Part shown: positions 9,133 through 17,631 of the stretch, piece by piece | Layout: each line of letters starts with the position of its first letter | Position numbering within the stretch: the first letter of the stretch is position 1 | Assembly: GCA_026388315.1 (NCBI GenBank) | Contig: JAPLKA010000049.1 | Location: forward strand, 1-64,000 | Direction: 5' to 3' | Length of the DNA stretch: 64,000 bases | Source of the DNA: Pseudomonadota bacterium | GTDB taxonomy: Bacteria > Desulfobacterota > Syntrophorhabdia > Syntrophorhabdales > Syntrophorhabdaceae | Position numbers and translations under genes: made by a program | The notes under the pieces: generated by a model | What the model saw: only the letters and a program-made list of their open reading frames with translations | Told to the model about the DNA's origin: nothing | Database searches by the model: none

Positions 9133-10659
9133 CTACGTTTCGAGTTTCTTTATCTCGTCATTTAGCTCCTTCAGTTTGCGCAGTACCGGCCCTTCAGCTT
9201 TCACGAGGGCACGGATGGCCCAGGCATCGCCTGTGGATACCGACGCGCTGTGCTGTCTCCATGCAGACTTCAAAGTGTCGCGGACCGCCTTCAACCATTG
9301 GTAGCGAATGGCATCGGAATCCCGGTCGAGAGTGTATTCACGCAGGATATCGTGAAAGTTGGATTCCAGGGTGGACCAGTACCATGAGTTCGCGGGCATC
9401 TGTTCCATAAAACTACTGATATCCTTGCCAGTTGGTTTTCGATCCCCCCGACTCAAGAGATCACGCGCAAAGGAACGGCAGGCCATCCAGAGGGATTTCT
9501 GGACATCCTCGGCATCCTCGAGGAGTTGTTTTATCTCTGTTCGGATGAAACGTTCTCCTGCCAGCGCCTCCGGCAGGGCGAAACACTCCATCCGCCAGTA
9601 CTCAATCTTGGCCTTGTTGTTTGACTGACCAAGTACGATTACCGATCGCGGGAACCGCTCACGCTCCGAGCGGGTTAATGTTGTGGCATGTTCGATCACT
9701 TGGGGCGCAAGATGCGACTCATCGGGGAGCAACGAATCAAAATCCCGCCAGAGTCCTCGATCACGGAACTGGATTGGTAGTTTTCCTCTTTTATCATCAA
9801 TTCTGTAGGCAAACATAGGATCAACGTGATTCTGAGATGAACACGCTACACCTGATGCGAAAAGCAATTCACCAACTGTCAATCCATCCGCATGGAGGTT
9901 GAATCGGATAGATCGCGTTCTCCATGAATACAGGTCAGCCAATCCATTGATGGCTCTTTCCGCACCTTGTTGAAGTAATGTTATAGAGTCTGGTTCTCTC
10001 TCCCAGACAGGGATATCAACTTGTAATACTTCTCTATTTTCTGGGATTAGCGAAAAAACGAGTGTATCGAGAAGGGTCATTCCCAATGGCACGATCATTA
10101 CCGAGGTTGCAGATGGTCCACTCTTGGTGTAGTTGAAATCGCTGTTTCCTCCGCCAAGGGCGAAAGTTTGACAAGCTATCAAAAACCGTACTGCCTTGCT
10201 CGAAGGGATTAAGCCTGCCCCAGTAATCTCAATATGATCAAAGAGAACTTTGGCATTATCTGCATTATGCTCTGCGGCCATTGCTATCCATGGTCGCCAC
10301 TTCTTTTTACCTTTTTCTTCTTTTGGCTCATATCCAGGCACCTGATAGAATGGATACTTCTCATCAAATAGCCAGAACCGATTCCGCCACTTTTCCAAGT
10401 AGCCAGTGATCTTCTCGCCCGGTAGACCATCCCTGAACAGAACCTTCGCCTGCTCAATGTCCATCGGTCCTTCAAGGGCTCGGTACAGGACCGCGAGCAG
10501 AAAGCGATGCAAGGCTGCCACGACCAGCGGGGACGGGTCCTCGATGGCTGCTATTTCACGGGACCGTAGCAGGGTGTCGCGGATGCCCAGTTCGTCGCGG
10601 GTTCCATCAGGGAATCTCACCGGAATCCATTTCTCTTCAATCAGGTTGAATCGCCTCAT
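9133..10659 (-). CDS. cse1: Cascade large subunit Cse1 (CasA, Cas8e)
   Basis: The 508-residue product starts RFNLIEEKWIPVRFPDG, the standard Cse1 opening, and keeps the internal region FDEKYPFYQVPGYEP. Cse1 recognises the PAM, opens the target and recruits Cas3. The C-terminal four-helix bundle is present (to KELNDEIKKLET). The start overlaps the cas3 stop by 4 bp. Confidence 0.95.
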   Translation of the reverse strand: MRRFNLIEEKWIPVRFPDGTRDELGIRDTLLRSREIAAIEDPSPLVVAALHRFLLAVLYRALEGPMDIEQAKVLFRDGLPGEKITGYLEKWRNRFWLFDEKYPFYQVPGYEPKEEKGKKKWRPWIAMAAEHNADNAKVLFDHIEITGAGLIPSSKAVRFLIACQTFALGGGNSDFNYTKSGPSATSVMIVPLGMTLLDTLVFSLIPENREVLQVDIPVWEREPDSITLLQQGAERAINGLADLYSWRTRSIRFNLHADGLTVGELLFASGVACSSQNHVDPMFAYRIDDKRGKLPIQFRDRGLWRDFDSLLPDESHLAPQVIEHATTLTRSERERFPRSVIVLGQSNNKAKIEYWRMECFALPEALAGERFIRTEIKQLLEDAEDVQKSLWMACRSFARDLLSRGDRKPTGKDISSFMEQMPANSWYWSTLESNFHDILREYTLDRDSDAIRYQWLKAVRDTLKSAWRQHSASVSTGDAWAIRALVKAEGPVLRKLKELNDEIKKLET

Positions 10660-13310
10660 TTGGCCTCCTTTGTCTCGTACACCAGTCCTAAGTCGTCATC
10701 CAGCCTCACGGTCGCATCCTCCAACCAGTATCCCTCCGCGTTCAACATCAGCGGGAAACAGTTCCGCAACAGCGGGGACTTCTTCCACCCTTCAGGTACC
10801 CCCGACGCCTTAAGTTCCTTGACCACGCCCTTGCGCGACAGGCTCACGGCCCGGAGAAACCAGCCTCTTGCCTGAAAGAAGTCCGGTATCTCTTCGGCTC
10901 GGAATCCGTCTTCCAAAAATAACGGGATAGCTATAATTGATTCTTCACCAAGCCTGGTTCGAGCCATGAGGGTTCGATGCACACCAAGTTCGTCTTCGTC
11001 GTACAGAACAAATCTCTCCGGCTGGTTCCATGATGCATCATCGGGGAAGCCAATGATAGCCTGGTTTGCCTGACCATGCTTGAGAACAGCTTCGCCCTCG
11101 CCTTTCATCAAGGATTTCTCCAGTCTCTCCCACAGAGATTCAGGCAGCTTCGCCTGCTCTTCGTACACAGCCTGCACCAATGTATCGATCTCGTCCGGCA
11201 AGGTCAAACCTTGTCGCTCTCGGAGTAGACTCCACGTGCGCAACAGCACATCTTCACGATAGACAGCACCCCACCACAAAGGCTTTCCGAATGATGGTGG
11301 TTCGTCACCGGAAAGTCCCGCCACAAGGAGGGTCGGTTCGGAAACTGGCCTGGAGGCACGCGCGTGCCGCCACAAGCGTCCCGCTCGTTGAAGTACAAGG
11401 TCTATGGGCGCAAGGTCAGTCATGATCAGGTCGAAGTCCAGGTCGAGGCTCTGCTCGGCTACCTGCGTGGCAATGAGGATTTTACGGCCAGTACGAGTTC
11501 CGTGTTCTCCAAAAATCCCCAGGACCTGGTCTTCGCGTTTCTGACGCTGGTCTGCCGGAAACCGAGCATGGAAAAGGAATACCTCCGTGCCGTCAGACAG
11601 GCGTTTACCCACTTGCTGTCCTTCGCGCACCAGTGGTTCCCCCACAGGGAACAGTCTGTAAAGATCCTGCGCGCGCTGTACCGTATTGACCAGTACCAGT
11701 CCCATGCCGCCACTGGCAAGGTGCTCTTCCAATGAAGCGTACATACTGGGCAAATCCGGGGGAATCCGCAGGAGACGCAGAGTCTTACGACGTGCAGGAT
11801 CAGCCTCGAAATGTTTCTGTGCAACTTCGCCTGAGCGAAATATGGAAAGGCGTGGGTATGGCTTCTCTTGTTCTGGAAAGTCAGCACCTACCACATCAGC
11901 CAACTTGCGGCGAATAGATGGCGGTAAAGTTGCAGAGAGAAGCACCACCGATGAGCCAAGTGCAAGGAGCCAGCGCAACAGATGAACCAGAAGTGTTCCC
12001 GTGTAAGCGTCATAAGCATGGATCTCGTCGAAAACAACCACACGATTTGCCAAGCCCCACATACGAACAAAGTTGTGTCGCACAGGCAAAATGGGCAGGA
12101 GTGCCTGATCCACTGTACCCACGCCATATTCCGATAGAAGCGCTCGCTTCTTGTTTGTGAACCATTCTCCAGCACGGATCTCACCGCCCGTTTCGGGATC
12201 GTGGATGCCTGAAAACCGCAGATTCTGGAAGGTGTCGTTAAGTAGAGTCGCTCCGTGCAGCAATTGCAGGTCGAGCTTTCGGTCTATTTCTTGGTGCCAC
12301 AAGAATTTCAAGGTTCGCTTGAACATGGCATTTCCGGTGGCTTTAGTCGGCAAAGCGACATACAAGCCACGGTGCCCAAAGCGTCGCTGCAACTCCAGAT
12401 GTGCAAAAAAGGCTGCCTCGGTTTTGCCCTCGCCCATGGGGGCTTCAATCAACAGAATCGCGGGGTTATTCATATCAGCTAATGCATCAGCAACAGCCTT
12501 CTGCAATGGGCGAGGAGCGAAGCCAAAGACCTGCTCGAAGGACTTTAGCTCCAAGGAAAGCGGGGTTCTGGGTTCCCATCCGATTGTGTCCAAGGCCTTA
12601 TCGGCACGGGCTCTGCGCTTATTGAACCATCCCTGCAAGGCCCCACAGTCCGCGATGGTGCCAAAGGGGAACCAATCTTCGTTAGAACCAATCCAGTCAG
12701 CAAAGCTCGTGAGTCCCGACAAAAGCATAAAATCTGGACCGGACAGAGACTCTTTTGAGGGTACTCTGTCGGGGTGAAAAACCTCTTGGATGGATTTAAA
12801 GAGGCCATGACGAGCGTCCACCCATTCTGGGTTGCCCAGTGCCCTACGGTTTCCTTCCAAGCTATACAAGGTTGTCGGATTAGCCCTCTCTCCGTGGTGA
12901 CATCCTACCGCATCGGCCACCAACCCAGCCAACTCATAAGGCCAGCCCCTCTCGTAAAGCAACTCCGTCAGGACGATCTGGCTTACAAAAGCGTGATTAA
13001 TCTTGGTATCAGGACTTCGAGGGAGTTGCAAACCCGTCATGGGGGCCTCCGGCCACTTATACTGGAAACCAGGACAGGCCTTTCCTATATCATGACAGGC
13101 CACTATGAGCAATAACCACGCTCTTGCATCCTCCCACTCCAAGCCCAGGATTGCTGCCATCCTTTTGCGAGTCGATTCCGGCTCACGCGCCAGGATGGCA
13201 TCCACGCTGGCGGCCACATCAAGCATATGAAAAACCAGAGGGTGCCACCTTCCGTTGCCATCCCTGTCCGTTTTCGCCCAAAGATTTGCTATTGCTTTAT
13301 AAATATCCAT
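10656..13310 (-). CDS. cas3: Cas3 nuclease-helicase (type I-E)
   Basis: About 884 residues, HD nuclease then SF2 helicase. HD motifs: WHPLVFHMLDVAAS near residue 23, CHDIGK near 73, CHHGE near 142. Helicase motifs: EAPMGEGKTEAAF near 290, VVFDEIHAYD near 430, and QRAGRLWRH in motif VI. Cas3 is recruited by target-bound Cascade, nicks and unwinds 3'-5'. I chose the ATG at 13308-13310 because AGGTG sits just upstream; a GTG two codons earlier (13316) is also possible. A 42-codon gene ends 11 bp before it. Confidence 0.95.
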   Translation of the reverse strand: MDIYKAIANLWAKTDRDGNGRWHPLVFHMLDVAASVDAILAREPESTRKRMAAILGLEWEDARAWLLLIVACHDIGKACPGFQYKWPEAPMTGLQLPRSPDTKINHAFVSQIVLTELLYERGWPYELAGLVADAVGCHHGERANPTTLYSLEGNRRALGNPEWVDARHGLFKSIQEVFHPDRVPSKESLSGPDFMLLSGLTSFADWIGSNEDWFPFGTIADCGALQGWFNKRRARADKALDTIGWEPRTPLSLELKSFEQVFGFAPRPLQKAVADALADMNNPAILLIEAPMGEGKTEAAFFAHLELQRRFGHRGLYVALPTKATGNAMFKRTLKFLWHQEIDRKLDLQLLHGATLLNDTFQNLRFSGIHDPETGGEIRAGEWFTNKKRALLSEYGVGTVDQALLPILPVRHNFVRMWGLANRVVVFDEIHAYDAYTGTLLVHLLRWLLALGSSVVLLSATLPPSIRRKLADVVGADFPEQEKPYPRLSIFRSGEVAQKHFEADPARRKTLRLLRIPPDLPSMYASLEEHLASGGMGLVLVNTVQRAQDLYRLFPVGEPLVREGQQVGKRLSDGTEVFLFHARFPADQRQKREDQVLGIFGEHGTRTGRKILIATQVAEQSLDLDFDLIMTDLAPIDLVLQRAGRLWRHARASRPVSEPTLLVAGLSGDEPPSFGKPLWWGAVYREDVLLRTWSLLRERQGLTLPDEIDTLVQAVYEEQAKLPESLWERLEKSLMKGEGEAVLKHGQANQAIIGFPDDASWNQPERFVLYDEDELGVHRTLMARTRLGEESIIAIPLFLEDGFRAEEIPDFFQARGWFLRAVSLSRKGVVKELKASGVPEGWKKSPLLRNCFPLMLNAEGYWLEDATVRLDDDLGLVYETKEAK

Positions 13311-13321
13311 GTACACCTACA

Positions 13322-13450
13322 TTACTGTTTGTTTCCTGCAACCGTCGTAACGCACAGACGCTGATGCATCGGCGGCTGGCAGTCATGCTCCCCCGGACAA
13401 TCGGGGCCACCTTTACCCCAGTATCGGAAATAGTCAGGCAGTTCGTTCAT
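13322..13450 (-). CDS. 42-residue small protein between the exonuclease gene and cas3
   Basis: The ATG overlaps the stop of the DEDDh exonuclease gene (ATGA) and the TAA lies 11 bp before the cas3 ATG, so coupling on both sides suggests a real gene. The product begins MNELPDYFRYWGKGGPDC and contains a C-x5-C pair (CPGEHDC) and several histidines. The YWGK-x(n)-H pattern recalls the first ~30 residues of many Cas3 HD domains, so it could be a leftover of a previous cas3 5' end rather than a functional peptide. I know no family for it. Confidence 0.55.
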   Translation of the reverse strand: MNELPDYFRYWGKGGPDCPGEHDCQPPMHQRLCVTTVAGNKQ

Positions 13451-13995
13451 TTTCTCCTCATCTCCATCCAAACCTGCGCTGTAAGGCGGGCATCGTCAAG
13501 AGCGCGGTGGCGCCCCTGCATATTCACCAGTATGCCCAGGTGTCGTGCGACCGTTTCCAATCTGTAGTTCGGCAATCCCGGATAGAGTTTCCTGCTCATC
13601 TTTAAGGTGCACTTATGAGGATTGATCAGTGTATGGCCCAAACGCCAGTATTCATACCTGAGAAACCAAACATCAAAAACAGCATTATGGGCCACCAGCG
13701 TGCTGCTTCCGATGAAATACCGAAATGCCGCCAGAGCCTCCTCCGGTTTAGGTTGCCCGGCAAGCATGTCCGTCGTGATGCCGTGCACCTTCTGCGCCTT
13801 TTTTGTGATTGGTTTATCTGTAAAAATAAGACTGCTGAATTCTTCCCCCATAACACCCCCGTTTACTGCAACCGCCCCGATCTCAATAATCCTGTGGCCC
13901 TGCTCAACAAACAACCCTGTGGTTTCCACATCGAAGACAACATACCTCTTCCCTCGTTTATTATCGCAGTCGTTAATTCCTGTCCGCTCCTTCAT
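13447..13995 (-). CDS. DEDDh 3'-5' exonuclease (DnaQ/epsilon-like), first gene upstream of cas3
   Basis: A 182-residue exonuclease with all three Exo motifs: VVFDVETTGLF near 20-30 (D22, E24), HNAVFDVWFL near 100 and HRALDDARLTAQVW near 163-176 (H and D). GGAG lies just before the ATG. Such proteins trim single-stranded 3' ends. DnaQ-like domains are known to be fused to Cas2 in some I-E systems and to process prespacers, so linkage to cas3 by coupled small gene and short gaps is suggestive. It could equally be an independent repair nuclease. Confidence 0.85.
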   Translation of the reverse strand: MKERTGINDCDNKRGKRYVVFDVETTGLFVEQGHRIIEIGAVAVNGGVMGEEFSSLIFTDKPITKKAQKVHGITTDMLAGQPKPEEALAAFRYFIGSSTLVAHNAVFDVWFLRYEYWRLGHTLINPHKCTLKMSRKLYPGLPNYRLETVARHLGILVNMQGRHRALDDARLTAQVWMEMRRK

Positions 13996-14070
13996 GGTAC
14001 TCCAACCTTCAGCAATCCGGTCTAAAACCTATAATATTCCCCCATTTTTCTCAGTCTCTTCTCATCTTTT

Positions 14071-14099
14071 ATCATACATGGGTGACAACAGTATGTCAC
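14071..14099 (-). promoter_or_regulatory. Sigma-70-like promoter with operator-like palindrome before the exonuclease-cas3 transcript
   Basis: On the minus strand -35 GTGACA (14094-14099) and -10 TATGAT (14071-14076) are separated by exactly 17 bp, each matching 5 of 6 consensus bases. The -35 box is one arm of the inverted repeat GTGACA-N6-TGTCAC (14082-14099), so a repressor bound there would block RNA polymerase. It lies about 75 bp before the exonuclease start. Confidence 0.6.
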
Positions 14100-14130
14100 T
14101 CCATATTCTGTTTGCGAAAAAAATAAAAAA
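14078..14130. repeat. 53-bp direct repeat, copy 1
   Basis: Begins ATGGGTGACAAC and continues through TATTCTGTTTGCGAAAA to an A-rich end; nearly identical to 16466-16520. Both copies precede leftward genes and contain the same GTGACA/TGTCA inverted repeat. Confidence 0.8.
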
Positions 14131-14433
14131 GATTTGGCGCCCATTTAATGTTTTTCCAACATTTCAAATCCTTTAGCGAGACTGCCACGGCTTCGCCTCG
14201 CAGTGACAGAAGTAAATGTTTGCCTCGCAGCGACAACCTCAAATTCAAAATTCAAAATTTCAACTTCCAAGCTCTACCCTCTATTCTTAGCTTTTTCACC
14301 TTTCACTTTTTACCTTTTTCACCTTTTTCACCTTTCACCCTTCCACTATCCACTGCCTTTATCCGCTCCTTTCCTTGCCTTCATCGCCGTTCCGCCGATA
14401 CGCCGTCTCGCCGGTTCGGTTCTTCCCTCCTGC
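14131..14433. other. Non-coding stretch with short-word tandem repeats
   Basis: No credible gene. Contains AAATTCAAAATTC-type repeats (14233-14262) and a pyrimidine-rich tract of repeated TTTTTCACC words (14285-14340), plus two related CTTCGCCTCGCAG/GTTTGCCTCGCAG words. Looks like accessory intergenic DNA downstream of the ParB-like gene. Confidence 0.6.
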
Positions 14434-15375
14434 TCACACCATGGGTTTTTTCTTAACCGGCTTCTCCGGCACCGGTTCCGGGGCAATCGGTATCCGCAGT
14501 TCCACTAAGGCACAGAAAACATGCAGCTCATCAAGAAGCGTTACAAGATCGGGCCGTGTGTATTTTGCGAAGCCTGTCTCAATGCTTGACTCTACGGATC
14601 GCAAGTTGGCAATCTGCTTTGTCATAGGTATGAGCTTCGTTTTGCCCGGCTCCGACTTGACCTTCTTATATGCTGTAAGTAGATTGTTCAGGGTGGCATT
14701 AGTTACAGGTGTCTTCATGATGTTGGTAAATATCTGCATGCGGTCGGGACATTCGAGGTTGGCAGCGAAGAGATATCCCTGGGAAACGGAGAGATTTCCT
14801 TGCCGGATAGCAGCCTGAATCTCATCAGGCAATTTTAAGAGCGATAGCCCGTTAAACAGCGTATTTATTGACTTTCCGGTGATTTCAACAATTGCCCCAA
14901 CTGTTGGGGCAATTTTATCAGACAGATCCTCGGGTCTTCGTTTGTAACTTACCAAGTCATTCATCACTCCATCCACATCATAGGTTTTATCAGGTAATTT
15001 TGCCTGAATAAATGCCAATACCCCTTTTGCTTGGTCAATCGGGTTGAGGTCTTCTCTCTGAAGGTTCTCCGTCAGTTGGAAGGCAAGTATTTCATCTTTC
15101 TGAGTGATCTCATCAAGTATGCGCGCCGGTATTGTTGGGAGCCCCAGTTTCAGCGCAGCAAGATAACGGCGTTCTCCGCAGAGGAGCAAGTATTTGCCGT
15201 CTTTAGGTGTCACAAGGACAGGCTCTAAGACGCCCCGGTCTTTAATGGACTCCATAAGGGACTTAAAGGACTCACTCTCCGTATCGATGCTTGACCTGAT
15301 CTGTTCTTCAATAATAATATCCCCTAAGGACAGATACAGGAACTCTGGATTCTCAACTGTTTTCTTTGTTGCCAT
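14434..15375 (-). CDS. ParB/RepB/Spo0J-family DNA-binding protein
   Basis: The 313-residue product has the ParB N-terminal domain with LLCGERRYLAALKLG (box II type) and LTENLQREDLNPIDQAKG (box III), then a helix-turn-helix region around residues 165-190 (EITGKSINTLFNGLSLLKLP). Family members bind parS-like palindromes and many are CTP-dependent clamps. No parA neighbour exists, so this is an orphan ParB, probably of mobile-element origin. AAGGAGG precedes the ATG. The C-terminal tail is proline/lysine rich. A frameshifted relative lies at 41542-41795, and a 25-bp palindrome is embedded just before the HTH. Confidence 0.9.
   Translation of the reverse strand: MATKKTVENPEFLYLSLGDIIIEEQIRSSIDTESESFKSLMESIKDRGVLEPVLVTPKDGKYLLLCGERRYLAALKLGLPTIPARILDEITQKDEILAFQLTENLQREDLNPIDQAKGVLAFIQAKLPDKTYDVDGVMNDLVSYKRRPEDLSDKIAPTVGAIVEITGKSINTLFNGLSLLKLPDEIQAAIRQGNLSVSQGYLFAANLECPDRMQIFTNIMKTPVTNATLNNLLTAYKKVKSEPGKTKLIPMTKQIANLRSVESSIETGFAKYTRPDLVTLLDELHVFCALVELRIPIAPEPVPEKPVKKKPMV
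14890..14914. repeat. 25-bp perfect palindrome inside the ParB-like gene
   Basis: The 5' arm is AATTGCCCCAAC, the centre T, and the right arm is its exact complement. It encodes part of KIAPTVGAIVE just ahead of the helix-turn-helix. The corresponding site in the pseudogene copy (41686-41710) is also a perfect 12-bp-arm palindrome with different inner bases. Confidence 0.9.
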
Positions 15376-15498
15376 ATTATTCCTCCTTATTTAGTGAATA
15401 GTGAATAGTCGATAGTGAATAGTTAAAGACATTTTATTAACCTCATTGAAACATTACTGCCTTACACTCGCCCATTCCCAGGTGACTTAAACGTTGTT
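15376..15498. other. Bro-ParB gap with tandem words
   Basis: The 123-bp gap holds tandem AGTGAATAGTGAATAGT words (15388-15422) belonging to the dispersed short-word repeats seen at many gene borders in this window. No promoter or terminator is evident besides the parB ribosome-binding site. Confidence 0.5.
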
Positions 15499-16323
15499 TC
15501 ACTTCGGGAACCTTTTTTTCTCTTTCTGGGTTATCGCCAGATAATTTTCCGATGTAACAACCTTCTTCTTCGTTTCCTTCTCCAATTCTTGACGGGCGTC
15601 TCCGGCAATCCGGCCGCCTTTTCGGGCAGCGGTGCGATTCTTATCAAAACCCTGGGCGTCTTGTGTCCGGGTAATCTCCGTCGTGGCTGCTTCTCCCAGC
15701 ATAGAAAAGATCAATTCGAGATCGGTCATGTGATCCCTGAGGTTTTCACGCTCCAAACCCTTCAGGTCTTTGTACTCAGAAGGGGTTAGTCCGAACGTTG
15801 CCTTTGAGATTTCGGCGGTCAGTATAGCATATTCTCGTTCAGCACCCACTTCCCGGTTTTTCCATTCGTCGGTCAATTCGGCACGAACGGCTATACCACG
15901 CATTCTTTTCTCTATCCAGTCATCGGAATATCCCTTGGCCTTATAGAGCGCACGGGTCCTCTTTGTTCCCAGTTCAGGATCTTCGATCTCCTGCACCCGT
16001 TCATAGCCGACCTTTGCCAGCCAGCGTTTGAATGGCTCTGCCTTGGGGGAAGGAACGGATTGAATGATGCGGAAGAGGCCTTCGGTGTTGGCGCAAAGCA
16101 TGTTCTGAGCCCCGCCGAACGTTTCGATGGGAAGGGTATGTACAATTTGTACCCACCCTTTGCCAAGTTCGGGGTCGCGCTGCTTCATGCGCTGGATGTA
16201 CTGTTTTGGATCTCTGGAGTCGATCAGAGCCAATACAACATCTTCGACAACAAACCACCATTCATTGTTGTAAATCGTCTTCCTGATTCCTTTGCCTCTG
16301 AAAACCGCTATGTGAGATTCCAA
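15499..16323 (-). CDS. Bro-N domain protein (phage antirepressor-like)
   Basis: In this 274-residue protein the first ~110 residues form a Bro-N domain (IRKTIYNNEWWFVVEDVVLAL, then NTEGLFRIIQSVPSPKAEPFKRWLA), the DNA-binding module of phage antirepressors and baculovirus Bro proteins. The C-terminal half is helical and charged (EREYAILTAEISKATFGLTP, DLELIFSMLGEAATTEITR, then KNRTAARKGGRIAGDARQELE), a layout seen in bacterial chromosomal Bro proteins of unknown role. It is probably co-transcribed with the ParB-like gene, 123 bp downstream. There are no other phage genes nearby. Confidence 0.88.
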   Translation of the reverse strand: MESHIAVFRGKGIRKTIYNNEWWFVVEDVVLALIDSRDPKQYIQRMKQRDPELGKGWVQIVHTLPIETFGGAQNMLCANTEGLFRIIQSVPSPKAEPFKRWLAKVGYERVQEIEDPELGTKRTRALYKAKGYSDDWIEKRMRGIAVRAELTDEWKNREVGAEREYAILTAEISKATFGLTPSEYKDLKGLERENLRDHMTDLELIFSMLGEAATTEITRTQDAQGFDKNRTAARKGGRIAGDARQELEKETKKKVVTSENYLAITQKEKKRFPK

Positions 16324-16465
16324 ATTACCCCCTTTTTATCGTTTGTTTTTACTTTTGCAATACGCAATTGAACTTTCGCGATTCCCATCTTAATTCCCCC
16401 TGCAGTTCAATGTCATGGTATCCCTCCGTATAAAAAAATACAATCATAAAATCGTTGTAACACAG

Positions 16466-16520
16466 ATGGGTGACAACTGTATGTCAGTCTATATCCTGTT
16501 TGCGAAAAAAAAATAAAAAA
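16466..16520. repeat. 55-bp direct repeat, copy 2
   Basis: Matches 14078-14130 with only a few substitutions and two extra A residues in the A tract. It lies 143 bp upstream of the Bro-N gene. The inverted repeat TGACA-N8-TGTCA is kept and a -35-like CTGACA is retained on the minus strand, but the -10 position (TGTGTT) is poor, so promoter function is less clear than for copy 1. Confidence 0.75.
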
Positions 16521-16977
16521 AGTGGTCTTCCGGGAAGGCTATGGACGTAATATTCGGGCATTAAATAAACGTAACAGGGACGTCGTGATGCTTGATTGGT
16601 AACATAATGCAATTTTGAGTGTTGAATTTTGAATTTTGAGTTGAAAACATTATAAAAAATCCTAACTCTTTGAAATAAAAAATACAACCATATAAAAAAG
16701 ATTATGGTGATGAAGCAACCGCTTTCAAGATTCATGGCTACCCGGGTTGTGATGGATCGAAAATCATGACCGGGGTCGGCACTCCGGGAGAGATTTTCCG
16801 CCACATTGTCGGAAACTACTGAAATCTCCGGAAAGTCAATGCAGAAGCTGTTTTACAAGATTTTACTTTTTCAGAGAAACTGGCTGGGGTCAAATCTTTA
16901 TCCTTGACTTTGGCAAACAGCAATCTAACCAGCGAGCAGTGCGAGCTTGAGGGGGTGGCTCTGCCAGCTTTGCTGGT

Positions 16978-17029
16978 GGAGGGGGCGACCCCCTTACGGG
17001 GACAGGCGCAAGCCGCTGTAATAGAGGGT
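16978..17029. repeat. Hairpin repeat, copy A
   Basis: Contains GGGGG-CGA-CCCCC followed by TTACGGGGACAGG and ends TGTAATAG; a run of 29 bases is identical to copy B at 41915-41962. The flanking CCAGC-TTT-GCTGG also folds. The second copy lies beside the ParB pseudogene, linking both to one accessory unit. Confidence 0.75.
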
Positions 17030-17232
17030 GGCTTATTTAAGGACGGATCTGCTTGTTGATATAAGGGGCGGAGACAATGTCACAATGAGATTAGGCGCTC
17101 CTGAAAACAGGATATTGTCCTGACGCCCCGGCAAAATAATCTCTACACCGGTATTTGGACTGGTGATCATGGTTCCGCCCGTTACATGATTTCATTTTGT
17201 CGATAATTTGTCAACTAATACCTGTAATTTTC

Positions 17233-17592
17233 TCAGAGATTGTATTTCTTTCGGAAAAACTCGTACGCTTCCATGATTGCTTTAGTTTTTCTCTCTGCCA
17301 TTTCTTGAAATTCTATTCCCAGATGCTGCACCTTATCGGGGTGATATTTCGCGAGGAGCTCTTTATATTTCTTTTTGATGGTTGCCAGCCTGTCTTCGGC
17401 TGTGACCCCTAAAACCTGTCGATACTCCTCTTCTGTACTTGCATGTTCCCAGTTCTGGTACTGATAGCCGCCCCTTTCACTTCTTTGATACATCACTTCT
17501 TTGAGCATTTTTATTAAGTAACGAAAGATGAGGTAGCCCGCTACGATGAAAATGATGATTGTCACAAAACGCATCATTGACCTTTTCCCCAA
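17233..17592 (-). CDS. Membrane-anchored DnaJ-domain protein
   Basis: A 119-residue protein with one N-terminal membrane segment (FVTIIIFIVAGYLIFRYLI) and a C-terminal J-domain: YRQVLGVTAEDRLATIKKKY, the HPD motif in KYHPDKV, and the final helix. This DjlA-like layout would place the J-domain in the cytoplasm to recruit DnaK to the membrane. No zinc or substrate-binding domain is present. The neighbours suggest no specific partner. Confidence 0.88.
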   Translation of the reverse strand: MGKRSMMRFVTIIIFIVAGYLIFRYLIKMLKEVMYQRSERGGYQYQNWEHASTEEEYRQVLGVTAEDRLATIKKKYKELLAKYHPDKVQHLGIEFQEMAERKTKAIMEAYEFFRKKYNL

Positions 17593-17631
17593 ACTGTTAC
17601 GATATATACCCCCTGCTGTTAGACACTATCC

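Larger units (their letters stand above)
16324..17232. other. 909-bp non-coding accessory stretch
   Basis: No gene supported. Contents in order: direct repeat copy 2 (16466-16520); TTGAATTTTGAATTTTGAG tandem words near 16620-16640; a GGGGTCAAATCTTTATCC word near 16887 reminiscent of sequences near REP-type elements (not proven); a GC-rich hairpin repeat (16978-17029); and 17040-17200, perhaps coding remnants I cannot name. Confidence 0.5.

Noticed and set aside
12151-12777. Long rightward frame opposite cas3
   Set aside because: Antisense of a well-supported cas3; no family features or ribosome-binding site.
14434-16323. Prophage
   Set aside because: Bro-N and ParB-like genes alone, with no integrase, structural or lysis gene, do not make a prophage.
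16883-16915. REP-associated transposase end
   Set aside because: The GGGGTCAAATC word is suggestive but no transposase or second end is present.
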